Source: Sutterella sp047777475
GTDB taxonomy: Bacteria > Pseudomonadota > Gammaproteobacteria > Burkholderiales > Burkholderiaceae_F
DNA length: 64,000 bases
Reading direction: 5' to 3'
Assembly (NCBI GenBank): GCA_047777475.1
Contig: JBKEET010000002.1
Location: 310,001 to 374,000, forward strand
The notes beneath the pieces are model-generated. The model was not told the DNA's origin. It saw nothing but the letters and a program-made list of their open reading frames with translations, and made no database searches. Made by a program: the position numbers and the translations under genes. Of the stretch, positions 16,734-26,259 are shown in pieces. How positions within the stretch are numbered: position 1 is the first letter of the stretch; each line of letters opens with the position of its first letter.

Positions 16734-17168
16734 ATGTTTGTTCCTGCTGTGTTTGGTGAAAATCTTTTCGACGACTTCGATCCGTTCTCGGTCTTTGACG
16801 ATCAGAACAAGTTCTTCGGACGCAATGCCAACCGCGTGATGAAGACCGATGTCCGCGAAACGGACAAGAGCTTTGAGCTCGACATCGACCTTCCGGGCTT
16901 TGACAAGAAAGACATCACCGCCTCGCTCAAGGACGGCTATCTGACGGTCAGCGCCCAGAAGAGCCAGAGCAACGACGAGAAAGACAAGAAGGGCCGTTAT
17001 GTCCGCCGTGAACGCTGGACCGGCGCGATGAGCCGCAGCTTCTATGTGGGCGACCGCGTCAAGGAAGGCGACATTCACGCGAAGTATGAAAACGGCATGC
17101 TCCAGATCTCGGTGCCTAAGGTTGACGCCCTGCCGGCTCCGGAGCAGAAGCAGATCACGATCGCCTGA
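16734..17168 (+). CDS. Hsp20 small heat-shock protein
   Basis: A 144-residue holdase chaperone that keeps unfolded proteins soluble as large cytoplasmic oligomers. The alpha-crystallin domain runs from about residue 36 to 130 (KTDVRETDKSFELDIDLPGF to NGMLQISVPKV). Hallmark features are the A-x-x-x-N-G-V-L-like motif (AKYENGMLQISVPK), the domain end, and a short C-terminal tail with an ITIA ending in place of the usual I-x-I/V anchor. AAGGAGAATAAAAA precedes the ATG. A sigma32 promoter is visible upstream and a terminator downstream, so it is a single-gene heat-shock unit. Confidence 0.95.
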   Translation: MFVPAVFGENLFDDFDPFSVFDDQNKFFGRNANRVMKTDVRETDKSFELDIDLPGFDKKDITASLKDGYLTVSAQKSQSNDEKDKKGRYVRRERWTGAMSRSFYVGDRVKEGDIHAKYENGMLQISVPKVDALPAPEQKQITIA

Positions 17169-17244
17169 CGGGCGGTCGGAACGCACGCCCGGGAGCGCGC
17201 TGAGGAAGCGCTTCCGAGCGCGTCACGAGCAAAATGAGGAGAGC

Positions 17245-17284
17245 AGGGGAAGGGCCCCCGGAATGGGTCCTTCCCCTTTTTTTA
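17245..17284 (+). terminator. Terminator after hsp20
   Basis: AGGGGAAGGGCCC...GGGTCCTTCCCC followed by seven T. Confidence 0.88.
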
Positions 17285-17346
17285 CCCGCATGAAAAGCGA
17301 AAGCCGCGCACCGAAACCAGTGCGCGGCTTTTGTATTCACCGGTGC

Positions 17347-19116
17347 TCAGGCCTTTCTGCCGACGAGCACGGCGGCACAGGCGGTGATGCGCCGGCCGTT
17401 TTCATCGGTGTAGAGCCACAGGTCGCGGCAGGAGCCTTTGAGCAGTCCCGCGGCCGCCGCCTTCTGCGAGAAGGCAAAGACCGCGGCCCGGCGTCCGCCG
17501 ATCGTGCGGATTTCCATGCGGAGCGCGGGCGCGCTGTGGCCTTCGAGCGTCTCGAGGTTGCCGACCGCTTCGCGGCCGGCGCCGATGCGCGTGTGCGCAA
17601 GGCGCAGCGCTTCAAGGTTCACGCCGGGTGCTTCGTAAAGCGCCGCTTCAAAGGGCTCGTCGCTTTCCGGGTCGATCCGCTCGGCGAGGATTTCGAAGCG
17701 GCAGGGCATCAGCTCCGGGAACAGGCGGCCGACGGCGGCCTGCGCCTGCGCGAGCTTTTCCTCGTTGAAGGCATGGAGCGCGGGGAGCGCCTCGGCTTTC
17801 GGCGAAGCGGCGAATTTTTCCGCGAGTGCCTCGCGCTCGCCCTTCCAGCCTTCTTCGAGCGAGCGGACCGCGGCCGCGAGCCGCTCGTAGCTCTCGCCCC
17901 TCAGGAAGTCGGCGGCGTTGGCGGCCTTGACGAACGGCGCGCTGCCGCGTGCCTCGCGCCAGTCGAAATCCTCGGGATTGCCGGCGAACTGCGCGGCAAG
18001 CGCCGCGCTCCCCGACTTCTCCTCGAGCGCAGCGGCCGGGCCGGCGAGAGGGAAAAACGGCACATAAGGCGTCTCGCACGGGCGCGAGTAGGTGCGCGCG
18101 CCCGAGATGAGGAAGGCGGGGCGGCGCAGCTCAAGGACCATCGACTCGTGCGTCGTCGGGCGGCAGACGCCGTAGCCCGAGTAGTGCAGCCAGCCCGCTT
18201 CGGCCTGCCCGAAGTCGCCCTCGTGCAGGCGGAGCGCATCCCTTACGTCCTCGGGCGAGACCGTGCGCTCGGGCACGGCGCAGTAAGGCGCCTCGTCGGG
18301 ATCTTCAACACGGATGCCGGCGAGCCGCTTCCAGGCGAGGCAGTTGCGGATGCTGTTTCGGGCGTCCGTGCGCCGGGCCGAGCTCTGCACGGCGGTGCGG
18401 AAGTCAAAAGAGCCGTCGTCCGAGGCGAGGAAATGGCCTGCCTTGCGAAGCCGCTCGTAGAGCCCCGGCGAGACGAGCGTCGTTTCGCCGTCCGGTTTCA
18501 GGCGCTGCATCATGAAGCAGTTCGGCAGGTAGATCACCTCGCGCTCGCCCACGCGCCGGGCGGCCCAGCCGCGGCCCTGCAGGACGGCGATCTGCCAGGC
18601 TTCCTCCGGATCGGCCACCGTGTAGGTGCGCCCTTCTGAGATGTAGCCGTAGCGGCTGAGGAGCTCGGCGGCGATGTTCACCGCCTCGCGGGCCGAGTGC
18701 GCGCGCTCGGCCATGGAGCGGCGCAGCCCGTAGCCGATGCCGCCCTCGGTGACGCTTTGGCCGGCGTCGTAGATGCCGACGCAGGCGTTCGAGACAATCA
18801 CGACGCCCGCGTCGTTCACAAAGCAGTCCCCGAAGGACTCGCCTGCGGGCGAGAGCGTCTGGCTCCAATAGAAGCCGAGCGTTTCGCGCGGCAGCGGGAT
18901 TTCGGCCGTGCCGGGCTCGTAGCGGATCTTTTCGCCTTCCCGGTGCCGGGCCGGCGGCACGTAATGCTGCGGGTTGAAGATGAGACCGCCGTTGTCTTCG
19001 CTGTGCCCGATCAGGATGCGGCCCGTCGAAGAGGCCTTCCTGCCGACGACGATCGTCGAGCAGGCATCCTCGGAAGGGCCTGCTGCTGCGGGGAATGCAA
19101 AGCGCTGCGTGTCCAT
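17347..19116 (-). CDS. C69-family dipeptidase
   Basis: A 589-residue peptidase of the C69 (PepD-type, Ntn-hydrolase fold) family that splits dipeptides. The family N-terminus is visible as ACSTIVVGRKASSTGRILIGHSEDNGG. Cys-19 is the likely nucleophile, exposed after removal of a short propeptide. Further blocks (GVVIVSNACVGI, GIGYGLRRSMAERA, TYTVADPEEAWQIAVLQGRGWAARRV) match the family. CGGAGGCGTCACC sits before the ATG. No membrane segment or clear signal peptide is seen. It stands alone, divergent from tRNA-Gly, and fits the peptide- and amino-acid-using lifestyle implied by other genes here. Confidence 0.9.
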   Translation of the reverse strand: MDTQRFAFPAAAGPSEDACSTIVVGRKASSTGRILIGHSEDNGGLIFNPQHYVPPARHREGEKIRYEPGTAEIPLPRETLGFYWSQTLSPAGESFGDCFVNDAGVVIVSNACVGIYDAGQSVTEGGIGYGLRRSMAERAHSAREAVNIAAELLSRYGYISEGRTYTVADPEEAWQIAVLQGRGWAARRVGEREVIYLPNCFMMQRLKPDGETTLVSPGLYERLRKAGHFLASDDGSFDFRTAVQSSARRTDARNSIRNCLAWKRLAGIRVEDPDEAPYCAVPERTVSPEDVRDALRLHEGDFGQAEAGWLHYSGYGVCRPTTHESMVLELRRPAFLISGARTYSRPCETPYVPFFPLAGPAAALEEKSGSAALAAQFAGNPEDFDWREARGSAPFVKAANAADFLRGESYERLAAAVRSLEEGWKGEREALAEKFAASPKAEALPALHAFNEEKLAQAQAAVGRLFPELMPCRFEILAERIDPESDEPFEAALYEAPGVNLEALRLAHTRIGAGREAVGNLETLEGHSAPALRMEIRTIGGRRAAVFAFSQKAAAAGLLKGSCRDLWLYTDENGRRITACAAVLVGRKA

Positions 19117-19312
19117 GGTGACGCCTCCGAAATATTCTGCTGAACCTCGGTGAAAATTATAGGCCCTTGAAAACGCTTGAAAAGCAAGCTAAAAGCAGAA
19201 AGTTGGGAAGAATTGAAAATTGTTTTGCAAAGTCTTCACGCAGGGGCGCTCCGGGGCTCCCTGCGGGATTGGCAGCGCTTTTGCGGGTGTGCTAACATCA
19301 CACCTCTGCGAC

Positions 19313-19387
19313 GCGGGTGTCGTATAACGGCTATTACCCCAGCCTTCCAAGCTGGAGACGAGGGTTCGACTCCCTTCACCCGCTCCA
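19313..19387 (+). tRNA. tRNA-Gly (anticodon TCC)
   Basis: Acceptor GCGGGTG/CACCCGC, anticodon stem CCAGC/GCTGG with loop CTTCCAA (anticodon TCC), T-loop TTCGACT, discriminator T and encoded CCA. It is followed at once by an intrinsic terminator. Confidence 0.97.
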
Positions 19388-19398
19388 AGAAAGAATTC

Positions 19399-19435
19399 AA
19401 GCCCGTCCGGCGCCTTTGCCGAGCGGGCTTTTCGT
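19399..19435 (+). terminator. Terminator after tRNA-Gly
   Basis: AAGCCCG...CGGGCTTTTCGTTT hairpin starting 12 bases past the tRNA CCA end. Confidence 0.8.
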
Positions 19436-19450
19436 TTGCCTGCAGAAGCT

Positions 19451-19840
19451 TCAGGGCAGCTCGTCCCTGAGCTTTTCGACGATCTCGAGGTCGGCGGGGA
19501 GCCAGCCGACGGAGCCGAGCGTGTCCTTCGTGAGCCACTTGGCGGCTTCGTGCTCGAGGAGCTTGAGCTCGCCGTCTGTGACGGAGCACAGGAAGCAGTG
19601 CATCGTCAGGTGGAATTTCGGGTAGTCGCACTCCACGGTCGTGATGAGCTTTTCGGGGCGCACGGTGGCGCCGAGCTCCTCGCGGATCTCGCGCACGATG
19701 GCCTCTTCGGGCGTTTCGCCCGGCTCGACCTTGCCGCCCGGGAATTCCCAGCCGTCCTTGAATTCCCCGTAGCCCCGCTGCGTCGCGAGGATGCTGTCGC
19801 CGCGGCGGATGGCGGCGGCGACGACTTCGATCGATTTCAT
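19451..19840 (-). CDS. mutT: MutT-type nucleoside triphosphate pyrophosphohydrolase
   Basis: A 129-residue NUDIX enzyme that probably removes oxidised nucleotides such as 8-oxo-dGTP. The Nudix box is perfect: Gly-36, Glu-42, Arg-50, Glu-51, Glu-54, Glu-55 and Gly-57 in GGKVEPGETPEEA and REIREELGA. The MutT-like lead-in KDGWEFPGGK precedes it. The ATG giving MKSIEVVAAAI is used because the family begins there; the longer in-frame extension overlaps the upstream helicase and looks non-native. It follows the helicase by 10 bases on the same strand, so the two form an operon. Confidence 0.92.
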   Translation of the reverse strand: MKSIEVVAAAIRRGDSILATQRGYGEFKDGWEFPGGKVEPGETPEEAIVREIREELGATVRPEKLITTVECDYPKFHLTMHCFLCSVTDGELKLLEHEAAKWLTKDTLGSVGWLPADLEIVEKLRDELP

Positions 19841-19850
19841 TCCTGTCCCT

Positions 19851-22775
19851 TTATTCGGTGATGTAGTCATAGAGGTTTTTCTCCACCGGATGCCTGAGCC
19901 GGTAGTGTATTTCGAACACGCTGACGCCGCCCGCGAGCTCCTTGGGCTCGGGCTCGCCCACGGCATCCACTTCGCCGAGGAAATAGAACTCCTTGGCCTC
20001 GCTGTCGTCCTTGTTCTTGCGCACGAAGAGATAGATCTTCGTGTTCCGGTACTCCGGCTTTCGGCGGTAAATGCGCTCCGCGTCGACCGAATCCGGGCGG
20101 CGCTTGGTCTTCGAGAGCGCGATGATCTCGCGCTCCGAAACGAAGCGGTCCTCGTAGGCGATGGCGTCGGTGGGCTTCGTGTAGTTGATGAAGACGGGCA
20201 GCGTGTCGGTTTCCTTGCTGTAGATGTAGCCGCCGATGTTCTGCGCGTTCATGAGCGTCGGGAAGTTGAGGAGCCGGCACGCGTCCTCGTAGGAGTAGGT
20301 CTCCCCGATGCAGAGCGAGGTGCCAAAGAGCGGCCGGCTGTAACGGTCCTGCCAGTGCTTTTCCATGTAGCCGACGAGGTCGAGGAGCTGCGCCTTTAAT
20401 TCCGGGCTCTTTTTTAGTTCTTTCCTGAAGCCCTTCGCGGCGTGCCAGTGGCCGTTTTTGTCGATCTCGATCAGGACCCGGCTGCCGAACTTTTTGTAAA
20501 AAGCTCCCGATAGCACGCGGGCGGTGCTCTCCATGAGAAGTTCTGTCGGCTCGATATCGATTGCCCTCAGCTCTTCGGCAAGCGCCGTGTCGAGCTCCTC
20601 CGTGCTGCGTTCATGGAGAATGTCGTCGAGCACGAGCGCTTCCTCGATGCGCTTCGCGTTGCCGAGCGCCGAGCTCGCGAAATCGATGATCTCCTTTCCC
20701 GCGTCCGAAAGGCGCGGCGTGTAGCCTTCCTCGTATTTCACGAGGAACGTGTAGTAGGAGCGGATACTCTTGTTTTGGAAGAACTTCTGCACGTCGATCG
20801 CGTTGTGTTCCTCGAACTCGCAGAGCTTCGGGATCCGGCCGAGCTTGTTGCGCAGCGCTTCGTAGCTTTCGGTCAGCAGTTTGATGCGGTTGGTCTTTGC
20901 CGAATCGATCGAGCGGTAGATGCGCTCGGCCGTCACTTCGTCGAAATGCACGCTCGAGGGGCCGGGCAGGCACTTCCTGCCGACCGAGACGAACTCGCGC
21001 ATCTTGTTCTTGCTGTAGGAGCGGTCGCCCGAGAGCGCGACGGCGATGAGGTAGTTGTTCTCGTACTGGCCGACGAAGTCGAGGATGACGACGAAGTCCT
21101 TGCCGTCGGCCTTGCGCAGGCCGCGGCCGAGCTGCTGGATGAAGATGATCGGGCTCTGCGTCGGGCGCAGGAAAATGACCTGGTTGACCTCTGGGATGTC
21201 GACGCCTTCGTTGAAGACGTCGACCGTGAAGATGTAGTCGAGGCAGTCATCCTGCCCGTCCTCGGTGAGGCGCCTGATGGCGGAAAGGCGCTCCTCCTGG
21301 CTGTTCGCGCCCGAAAGATAGGTTGTGCGCAGGCCGAGCGCGTTGAATTTGGCGGAGAGCAGGCGGCATTCCTCAATCGTCGGGCAGAAGACGAGCGCCT
21401 TGATGCGGCTGCCGCTCGCGCCGTAGTAGCGGGACTCCAGGAGGATGTGCCTGACGCGCTCGTCGGAGGCGAGAAGCGCAAAATCCTTTTTCTCGAGCGG
21501 TCCTGCGCCTTCGACGGCGACGTCCTCGATGCCGTAGTAGTGGAACGGGCAGAGCAGGTTCTCCTGCATGGCTGTGCGCAGGCGGATTTCGTAGGCGATG
21601 TTGTTGTCGAAGAGCTTGTAGATGTCAAAGCCGTCCGGACGGTCCGGGCTTGCGGTCATGCCGAGCCAGAAAGCGGGAGTGAACCAATCCATGAGGCGCA
21701 GGTAGGATTCGGCGCCGGCGCGGTGCACCTCGTCGATGATGATCAGGTCGAACGCATCGGGCTCAAAGCTCCGGAGATGATCTTCCTTCGACATCGTCTG
21801 CACGGTGGCGAAAACGTACTTCGCATCGGCGAGGCGCTCACTGCCCGAGTAAAGCCCGAAGCAGCAGGCGGGCTCGCCGAACACGCGCTGAAAGCTCTTG
21901 AGCGCCTGACGCGCGATCTGCTCGCGGTGCACGAGAAAGAGCAGGCGCCGCGGGTGCATGTCCTGTGCGGCGAACGCCGCGGCGTAGGTCTTGCCCGTGC
22001 CTGTGGCGGAGATGAGCAGCGCTTTTTCGGCGCCTTTCTTCCGCATTTTGCGCAGGCTTTCCATGAAGGCACTCTGCATGGCGTTGGGCGTCAGCTTGGC
22101 GGGTCCGGGGCCCGGATTGTCGATGATGACGGTTGAGCGCAGATGCCGGCGCTCTTCGGCGTAGCGGTCGATGAGCGCTTCGGTGAGCGGCTTGCTCTGC
22201 GGGGCCCGCCAGAGCCTTTCGAACTCGCTTCGCACCGTCTCGGGCAGCTCGCCCTCGGGCGCGGCCGTGAGTCGCACGTTCCATTCGCAGTTCGTGCTGA
22301 GCGCGCTCTGCGTGAGGTTGGAGCTGCCGAGGATGATGCGGCAGTTTCCCTCTCCGCCGTCCGCAAAGAAGTAGCCCTTGGTGTGGAACCCTTCGCCCGG
22401 GCCGCAGCGGTAAAGGCGCGTCTCGCAGACGTCGGAAAGCGCAAGCAGCCGCCGCAGGGCGGCGGGCTCGGTGAACCAGCGGTAGTCGGTGGTGAGGATG
22501 CGCCCGCGCACGCCGCGCTTTCGCATCTCGTCGAACGTCATCAGGAAGGGCATGAGGCCGCCCTCGGTGATGAACGCGACGGAAAAGAAAAATTCCTTGC
22601 AGCGCCTGAGCTCGTCGTCGATCGCCGAAGAGACTTTCTCCGAGCCGTCGGGACGGTTCGAGAGGAGGTTTGCGCGCAGGATCGGGCTCGAGTCCGCGTA
22701 GGCGCCGTCGATGAACGACGTATAGAGCCCCTTCATCAGGGGGCTTTCGGCGGAAAGAAAACTCGGGGTCGGCAT
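19851..22775 (-). CDS. PLD-like nuclease / DEAH helicase / DUF3427 protein
   Basis: A 974-residue multidomain protein. An N-terminal phospholipase-D-like region covers about residues 30-195, with a single HKD-like motif (HTK at 131 and GSSNLT at 150-155). A superfamily II helicase core follows: ATGTGKT Walker A at 257-263, DEVH box at 348-351, LGMTASPDRPDGFD, and QQLGRGLRKADGK motif VI. The C-terminal half fits DUF3427. Such proteins are frequent in defence and accessory regions. Their best-supported features are DNA-dependent ATPase and possible nuclease activity; the actual role is unproven. The next gene in the operon is mutT. An alternative start at 22736 (MKGLYTSFIDGAYA) matches the N-terminus of relatives and is possible. 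Confidence 0.88.
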   Translation of the reverse strand: MPTPSFLSAESPLMKGLYTSFIDGAYADSSPILRANLLSNRPDGSEKVSSAIDDELRRCKEFFFSVAFITEGGLMPFLMTFDEMRKRGVRGRILTTDYRWFTEPAALRRLLALSDVCETRLYRCGPGEGFHTKGYFFADGGEGNCRIILGSSNLTQSALSTNCEWNVRLTAAPEGELPETVRSEFERLWRAPQSKPLTEALIDRYAEERRHLRSTVIIDNPGPGPAKLTPNAMQSAFMESLRKMRKKGAEKALLISATGTGKTYAAAFAAQDMHPRRLLFLVHREQIARQALKSFQRVFGEPACCFGLYSGSERLADAKYVFATVQTMSKEDHLRSFEPDAFDLIIIDEVHRAGAESYLRLMDWFTPAFWLGMTASPDRPDGFDIYKLFDNNIAYEIRLRTAMQENLLCPFHYYGIEDVAVEGAGPLEKKDFALLASDERVRHILLESRYYGASGSRIKALVFCPTIEECRLLSAKFNALGLRTTYLSGANSQEERLSAIRRLTEDGQDDCLDYIFTVDVFNEGVDIPEVNQVIFLRPTQSPIIFIQQLGRGLRKADGKDFVVILDFVGQYENNYLIAVALSGDRSYSKNKMREFVSVGRKCLPGPSSVHFDEVTAERIYRSIDSAKTNRIKLLTESYEALRNKLGRIPKLCEFEEHNAIDVQKFFQNKSIRSYYTFLVKYEEGYTPRLSDAGKEIIDFASSALGNAKRIEEALVLDDILHERSTEELDTALAEELRAIDIEPTELLMESTARVLSGAFYKKFGSRVLIEIDKNGHWHAAKGFRKELKKSPELKAQLLDLVGYMEKHWQDRYSRPLFGTSLCIGETYSYEDACRLLNFPTLMNAQNIGGYIYSKETDTLPVFINYTKPTDAIAYEDRFVSEREIIALSKTKRRPDSVDAERIYRRKPEYRNTKIYLFVRKNKDDSEAKEFYFLGEVDAVGEPEPKELAGGVSVFEIHYRLRHPVEKNLYDYITE

Positions 22776-22962
22776 CGCAGCGGCAGATCAAAAAAATATC
22801 TAATCCGGCAGCATACACTTTTGAGCCCGAAATTTCGACCGGATGCCTGCGGCGCAGCGGTTCCGCGGCGATGGGAGATCCCGGCGAAAGCCCCGGATTC
22901 CCGGCAAAAAGCCAGGAAAGGGGCCTCTGGGCGGCGCCCTAAAAAATTCTTTGCCGCGGGTG

Positions 22963-22997
22963 CAAAAAAGGCACCGGCCGCCGCAGCGGCCGATGCC
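22963..22997 (-). terminator. Terminator after APC permease gene
   Basis: On the minus strand GGCATCGGCCGC-TGC-GGCGGCCGGTGCC is followed by TTTTTT. Confidence 0.85.
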
Positions 22998-23036
22998 TGA
23001 TGACGGCTTGGGCCCGCGCGAGGCCCGGCACTACTG

Positions 23037-24548
23037 TTACGCCGTGAAGAACGGCAGCGCGTAGAGCGCGAGCGCAATCGCGCAGGCCGCGCCGACGATC
23101 GTTTTCCAGACGGTGTACTCGCGGTCCATGGAGCGCTTCTCCTCGGCCGAGGGCTCGTCGAAGGCGCCCGAGGCCTTGAGGTCGAGCGTGAACTCGCCCG
23201 CCGAGCCGTAGCGGCGGCTGCAGACGAAGTAGATCACAAGCCCGAGCACGCACCAGGCGATGCCCGTGACGAAGGCCTCGGTGTCGAGCTGCGTCATCAT
23301 GAGCACGTAAATGACGGCGCTCACCGGGGCGCCGATCGCGATGGCGGGCGCCTTGTAGGGGCGGTAGAGCTCGGGATGCTTCCTGCGCAGCGCGAGCGCC
23401 GCGAGGATGCCGATCACGTAGTAGAAGAGGTCGGCAAAGAGCGAGAGCGAGGCGATGTAGATGAGCGAGTCGGTGGCGATCAGCGCGATCGAGAGGATGC
23501 CGAGCGTGATCACGGCGACGTAGGGCGTGTTGTACTTCTTGCTCGTGATCGCGAAGACCTTCGGCATCGAGCCGTCGCGGGCCATCGAGAAGAGGTAGCG
23601 GGGCGGCGTGGAAATCGAGGCGTTGAGCGTCGAGAAGTCGCCGCCGAAGGCAATGCCCGCGGCGAGCAGCGCGAGCGGGAAGCCGAGGATGCCGGCGGAG
23701 ATCATGGCCTGCGCGAAAGGCGCGTCCGCTTCGGCGAGCTTCGGCAGCTCGGGGCTCGGCGTGATGCCGATGAGGTACCACTGGAAGAGCGCGTTGACGG
23801 CAAAGACAACGAACGGCGCGAGCATCATGGCGCGCGGCACGTTGATGTGCGGGTACTTGATCTCCTCGCCCATGGCGACGCAGGCCTCAAAGCCCGCGAA
23901 GCACCACCAGATCATGCAGGTCGCGGAGAAAAATCCGAAGGCGTCGGTGTGCGGCAGGAACGAAGGGGCCTTCACGAAGGCGGGCAGGCTGACGTTCGGG
24001 ATCATCGTGAGGAACCAGATCACCGCCACGCCCCAGAAGAAGAACATGAAGGCGTTCTGCAGGCGGCCCGTGAGGCCGACGCCGAAGACGTTGGCGACGA
24101 TGAAGCCTGCCGTCACGATCGATGCGAGCGCGACGTCCGATATCGGCAGCTCGACGCCGAATGCGAGGAAGATGGTCTTGAAGTAGTAGCTGAAGGCGAG
24201 CGCTTCGCCGCCCGTGACGGCCACCAGCGAGATGATGAAGTTCCAGCCCGCAAGCACGCCGGCGGCGCGCCCGAGGCCGAGCGAGGCGAACTGGTAGGTG
24301 CCGCCCGCATAGGGGAGCGCGGCGCCCATTTCGCCGTAGAGCAGGGCGGGATAGATGCTCACGGCGAGCGCGAGCAGGGTGGCGAGGATCACGGCGGTGC
24401 CGAGCGTGCCGACAACGTTGGATCCCGTCGTGAAGAGGCCGACGCCGATCACCGAGCCGGCGGTGATGGTGACGGCTTCCCGCAGTCCGAATGTGCGCGT
24501 CAGCCCGGCCTTGGCGGCGGGCTGCTGCGCGGATGCTTCAGCAGACAT
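23037..24548 (-). CDS. APC-superfamily amino acid permease
   Basis: A 503-residue inner-membrane carrier with twelve predicted helices of the amino acid-polyamine-organocation type. The first helix carries the substrate-site glycine pattern TITAGSVIGVGLFTTGSN. GGTYQFASLGLGRAAGVLAGW and FAGFEACVAMGEEIKYPHINVPRA are further APC signatures. The ATG at 24548 is preceded by GGAGAGAAATAAC; the in-frame extension to 24719 has no membrane or signal character and is not used. It is a single gene with its own terminator. The amino acid transported cannot be stated. Confidence 0.92.
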   Translation of the reverse strand: MSAEASAQQPAAKAGLTRTFGLREAVTITAGSVIGVGLFTTGSNVVGTLGTAVILATLLALAVSIYPALLYGEMGAALPYAGGTYQFASLGLGRAAGVLAGWNFIISLVAVTGGEALAFSYYFKTIFLAFGVELPISDVALASIVTAGFIVANVFGVGLTGRLQNAFMFFFWGVAVIWFLTMIPNVSLPAFVKAPSFLPHTDAFGFFSATCMIWWCFAGFEACVAMGEEIKYPHINVPRAMMLAPFVVFAVNALFQWYLIGITPSPELPKLAEADAPFAQAMISAGILGFPLALLAAGIAFGGDFSTLNASISTPPRYLFSMARDGSMPKVFAITSKKYNTPYVAVITLGILSIALIATDSLIYIASLSLFADLFYYVIGILAALALRRKHPELYRPYKAPAIAIGAPVSAVIYVLMMTQLDTEAFVTGIAWCVLGLVIYFVCSRRYGSAGEFTLDLKASGAFDEPSAEEKRSMDREYTVWKTIVGAACAIALALYALPFFTA

Positions 24549-24753
24549 GTTATTTCTCTCCGAGGTCAGAAAAGAGCTTGCCTGCGCCGCACTGCACTGC
24601 CGTCCGATCAGCAGGCATTCTCCATCATAGAGGCCTGCGCTGCGGCGCAGGCCGGAAATGCCTCGGCACAATGCCTCATGCGCTTTGTGATTCGCTTGAA
24701 AAGTGTGAGATTGAGGCATCGCCGGGACGGCAAAAGCGCCCCGCGGGATAGAT

Positions 24754-24801
24754 AAAAAAAAAGCTCCCGCCCGCTTTCGGCGGAAAACGGCGCGGGAGCT
24801 T
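24754..24801 (-). terminator. Terminator after cstA-like gene
   Basis: AAGCTCCCGC...GCGGGAGCTT stem with a run of U on the minus strand. Confidence 0.87.
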
Positions 24802-24822
24802 GGGATCGGATCGAAAAGTCGG

Positions 24823-26259
24823 TCAGTTGTCGAACTTCTGGCCGGGCTTCACGCCGCGGCGGCCCGCGGCGAGGAACCAGACGAGGAGCACGATGGCCGA
24901 AACAATGCCGATCGTGTCGGCGACCGCGATGTCAAGCCCAAAGCCCATCTTCGGCTCGTAGCAGATGTAGGCGACGCACACGGCCGACATGAAGGTGGCC
25001 GGCACCGTGCAGATCCAGTGGAGCTTGCCGCGGCGGTAAAGGTAAACGGCCGCCGTCCAGAGCATGATCGAGGCGAGCGTCTGGTTGGACCAGCCGAAGT
25101 AGCGCCAGATCACGTTGAAGTCGACCTGCGAGAGCGCGATGCCGATCAGGAAGACCGGCACGGCGATGAGCAGGCGCTTGGCGACGGGGAGCTGGTCAAG
25201 GCGGATCGCTTCGGCGATCGTGAGGCGGACGGCGCGGAACGCCGTGTCGCCCGAGGTGACCGGCAGGACGATCACGCCGAGGATGGCGAGCAGGCCGCCG
25301 AAGGCGCCCATCAGCTTGATCGAGCTTTCGTAGACGACGTTGGCGGGGTTGCCCGCGTTCATCAGGGCCTGCGCGTCCGGATAGAACGTCATGCCGACCG
25401 TGGCCCAGACAAGCCCGATGAAGCCTTCGCAGATCATGGCGCCGTAGAACACGAAGCGGCCTTCCTTCTCATTGCTGACGCAGCGCGCCATCAGCGGCGA
25501 CTGCGTGGCGTGGAAGCCCGAGAGCGCGCCGCAGGCGATCGTGATGAACATCAGCGGCCAGAGCGGCAGGTCCTTCGGGTGCTGGTTCTTCGTCCAGTCG
25601 GCCCAGCTGTAGAACTGGTCGGGCATCTCGACGAAGAGCGAAATGGTGATGCCGGCGGCCATGATGAGGAGCAGGCCGCCGAAGATCGGGTAAATGCGGC
25701 CGATGAGCTTGTCGATCGGCACCAGGGTGGCGACGAAGTAGTAAGCGAAGATCACCGCGATCCAGAAGCCGTAGCCGAGCGAGTCGGGCGTGAGCTTTGC
25801 GAGCAGTCCCGCGGGCGCCATGGCGAAGACCACGCCCACCAGGACGAGCAGCACGATCGCGAAGATGCGCATCACGCACTTGGCGACGTAGCCAAGGTTG
25901 TTGCCGACGATGTCGGGGACGTTGGCGCCGCTGTAGCGCAGCGAGAGCATGCCGGAGAAATAGTCGTGGACGGCACCGGCGAAAATCGAGCCGAACACAA
26001 TCCAGAGCAGTGCGGAGGGACCGTAAAGCGCGCCGAGAATCGGCCCGAAGACCGGGCCGACGCCCGCGATGTTCAGCAGCTGGATGAGCCAGAGCTTCCA
26101 CTTCGGCATGCTGACGAAGTCAACGCCGTCGGCCTTGGAAAGCGCCGGTGTCGGCCGGTTCGGGTCGGGTCCGAAGACGCGCTCCACGAACCTGCCGTAG
26201 AAACAGTAGCCGGCGATGAGCGCCAGCGTCGCGATGATGAACCACATGTAGCGAGGCAT
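24823..26259 (-). CDS. CstA-family carbon-starvation/pyruvate-type transporter (short form)
   Basis: A 478-residue integral membrane protein with about thirteen hydrophobic helices. CstA-family motifs include the N-terminal YCFYGRFVERVFGPDPNRPTPA, the IAGVGPVFGPILGALYGP block and GSIFAGAVHDYFSGMLSLRY. CstA and its paralogue BtsT import peptides or pyruvate during carbon limitation. The present protein belongs to the short subgroup lacking the C-terminal extension of E. coli CstA (about 700 residues), so substrate assignment is tentative. Confidence 0.9.
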   Translation of the reverse strand: MPRYMWFIIATLALIAGYCFYGRFVERVFGPDPNRPTPALSKADGVDFVSMPKWKLWLIQLLNIAGVGPVFGPILGALYGPSALLWIVFGSIFAGAVHDYFSGMLSLRYSGANVPDIVGNNLGYVAKCVMRIFAIVLLVLVGVVFAMAPAGLLAKLTPDSLGYGFWIAVIFAYYFVATLVPIDKLIGRIYPIFGGLLLIMAAGITISLFVEMPDQFYSWADWTKNQHPKDLPLWPLMFITIACGALSGFHATQSPLMARCVSNEKEGRFVFYGAMICEGFIGLVWATVGMTFYPDAQALMNAGNPANVVYESSIKLMGAFGGLLAILGVIVLPVTSGDTAFRAVRLTIAEAIRLDQLPVAKRLLIAVPVFLIGIALSQVDFNVIWRYFGWSNQTLASIMLWTAAVYLYRRGKLHWICTVPATFMSAVCVAYICYEPKMGFGLDIAVADTIGIVSAIVLLVWFLAAGRRGVKPGQKFDN

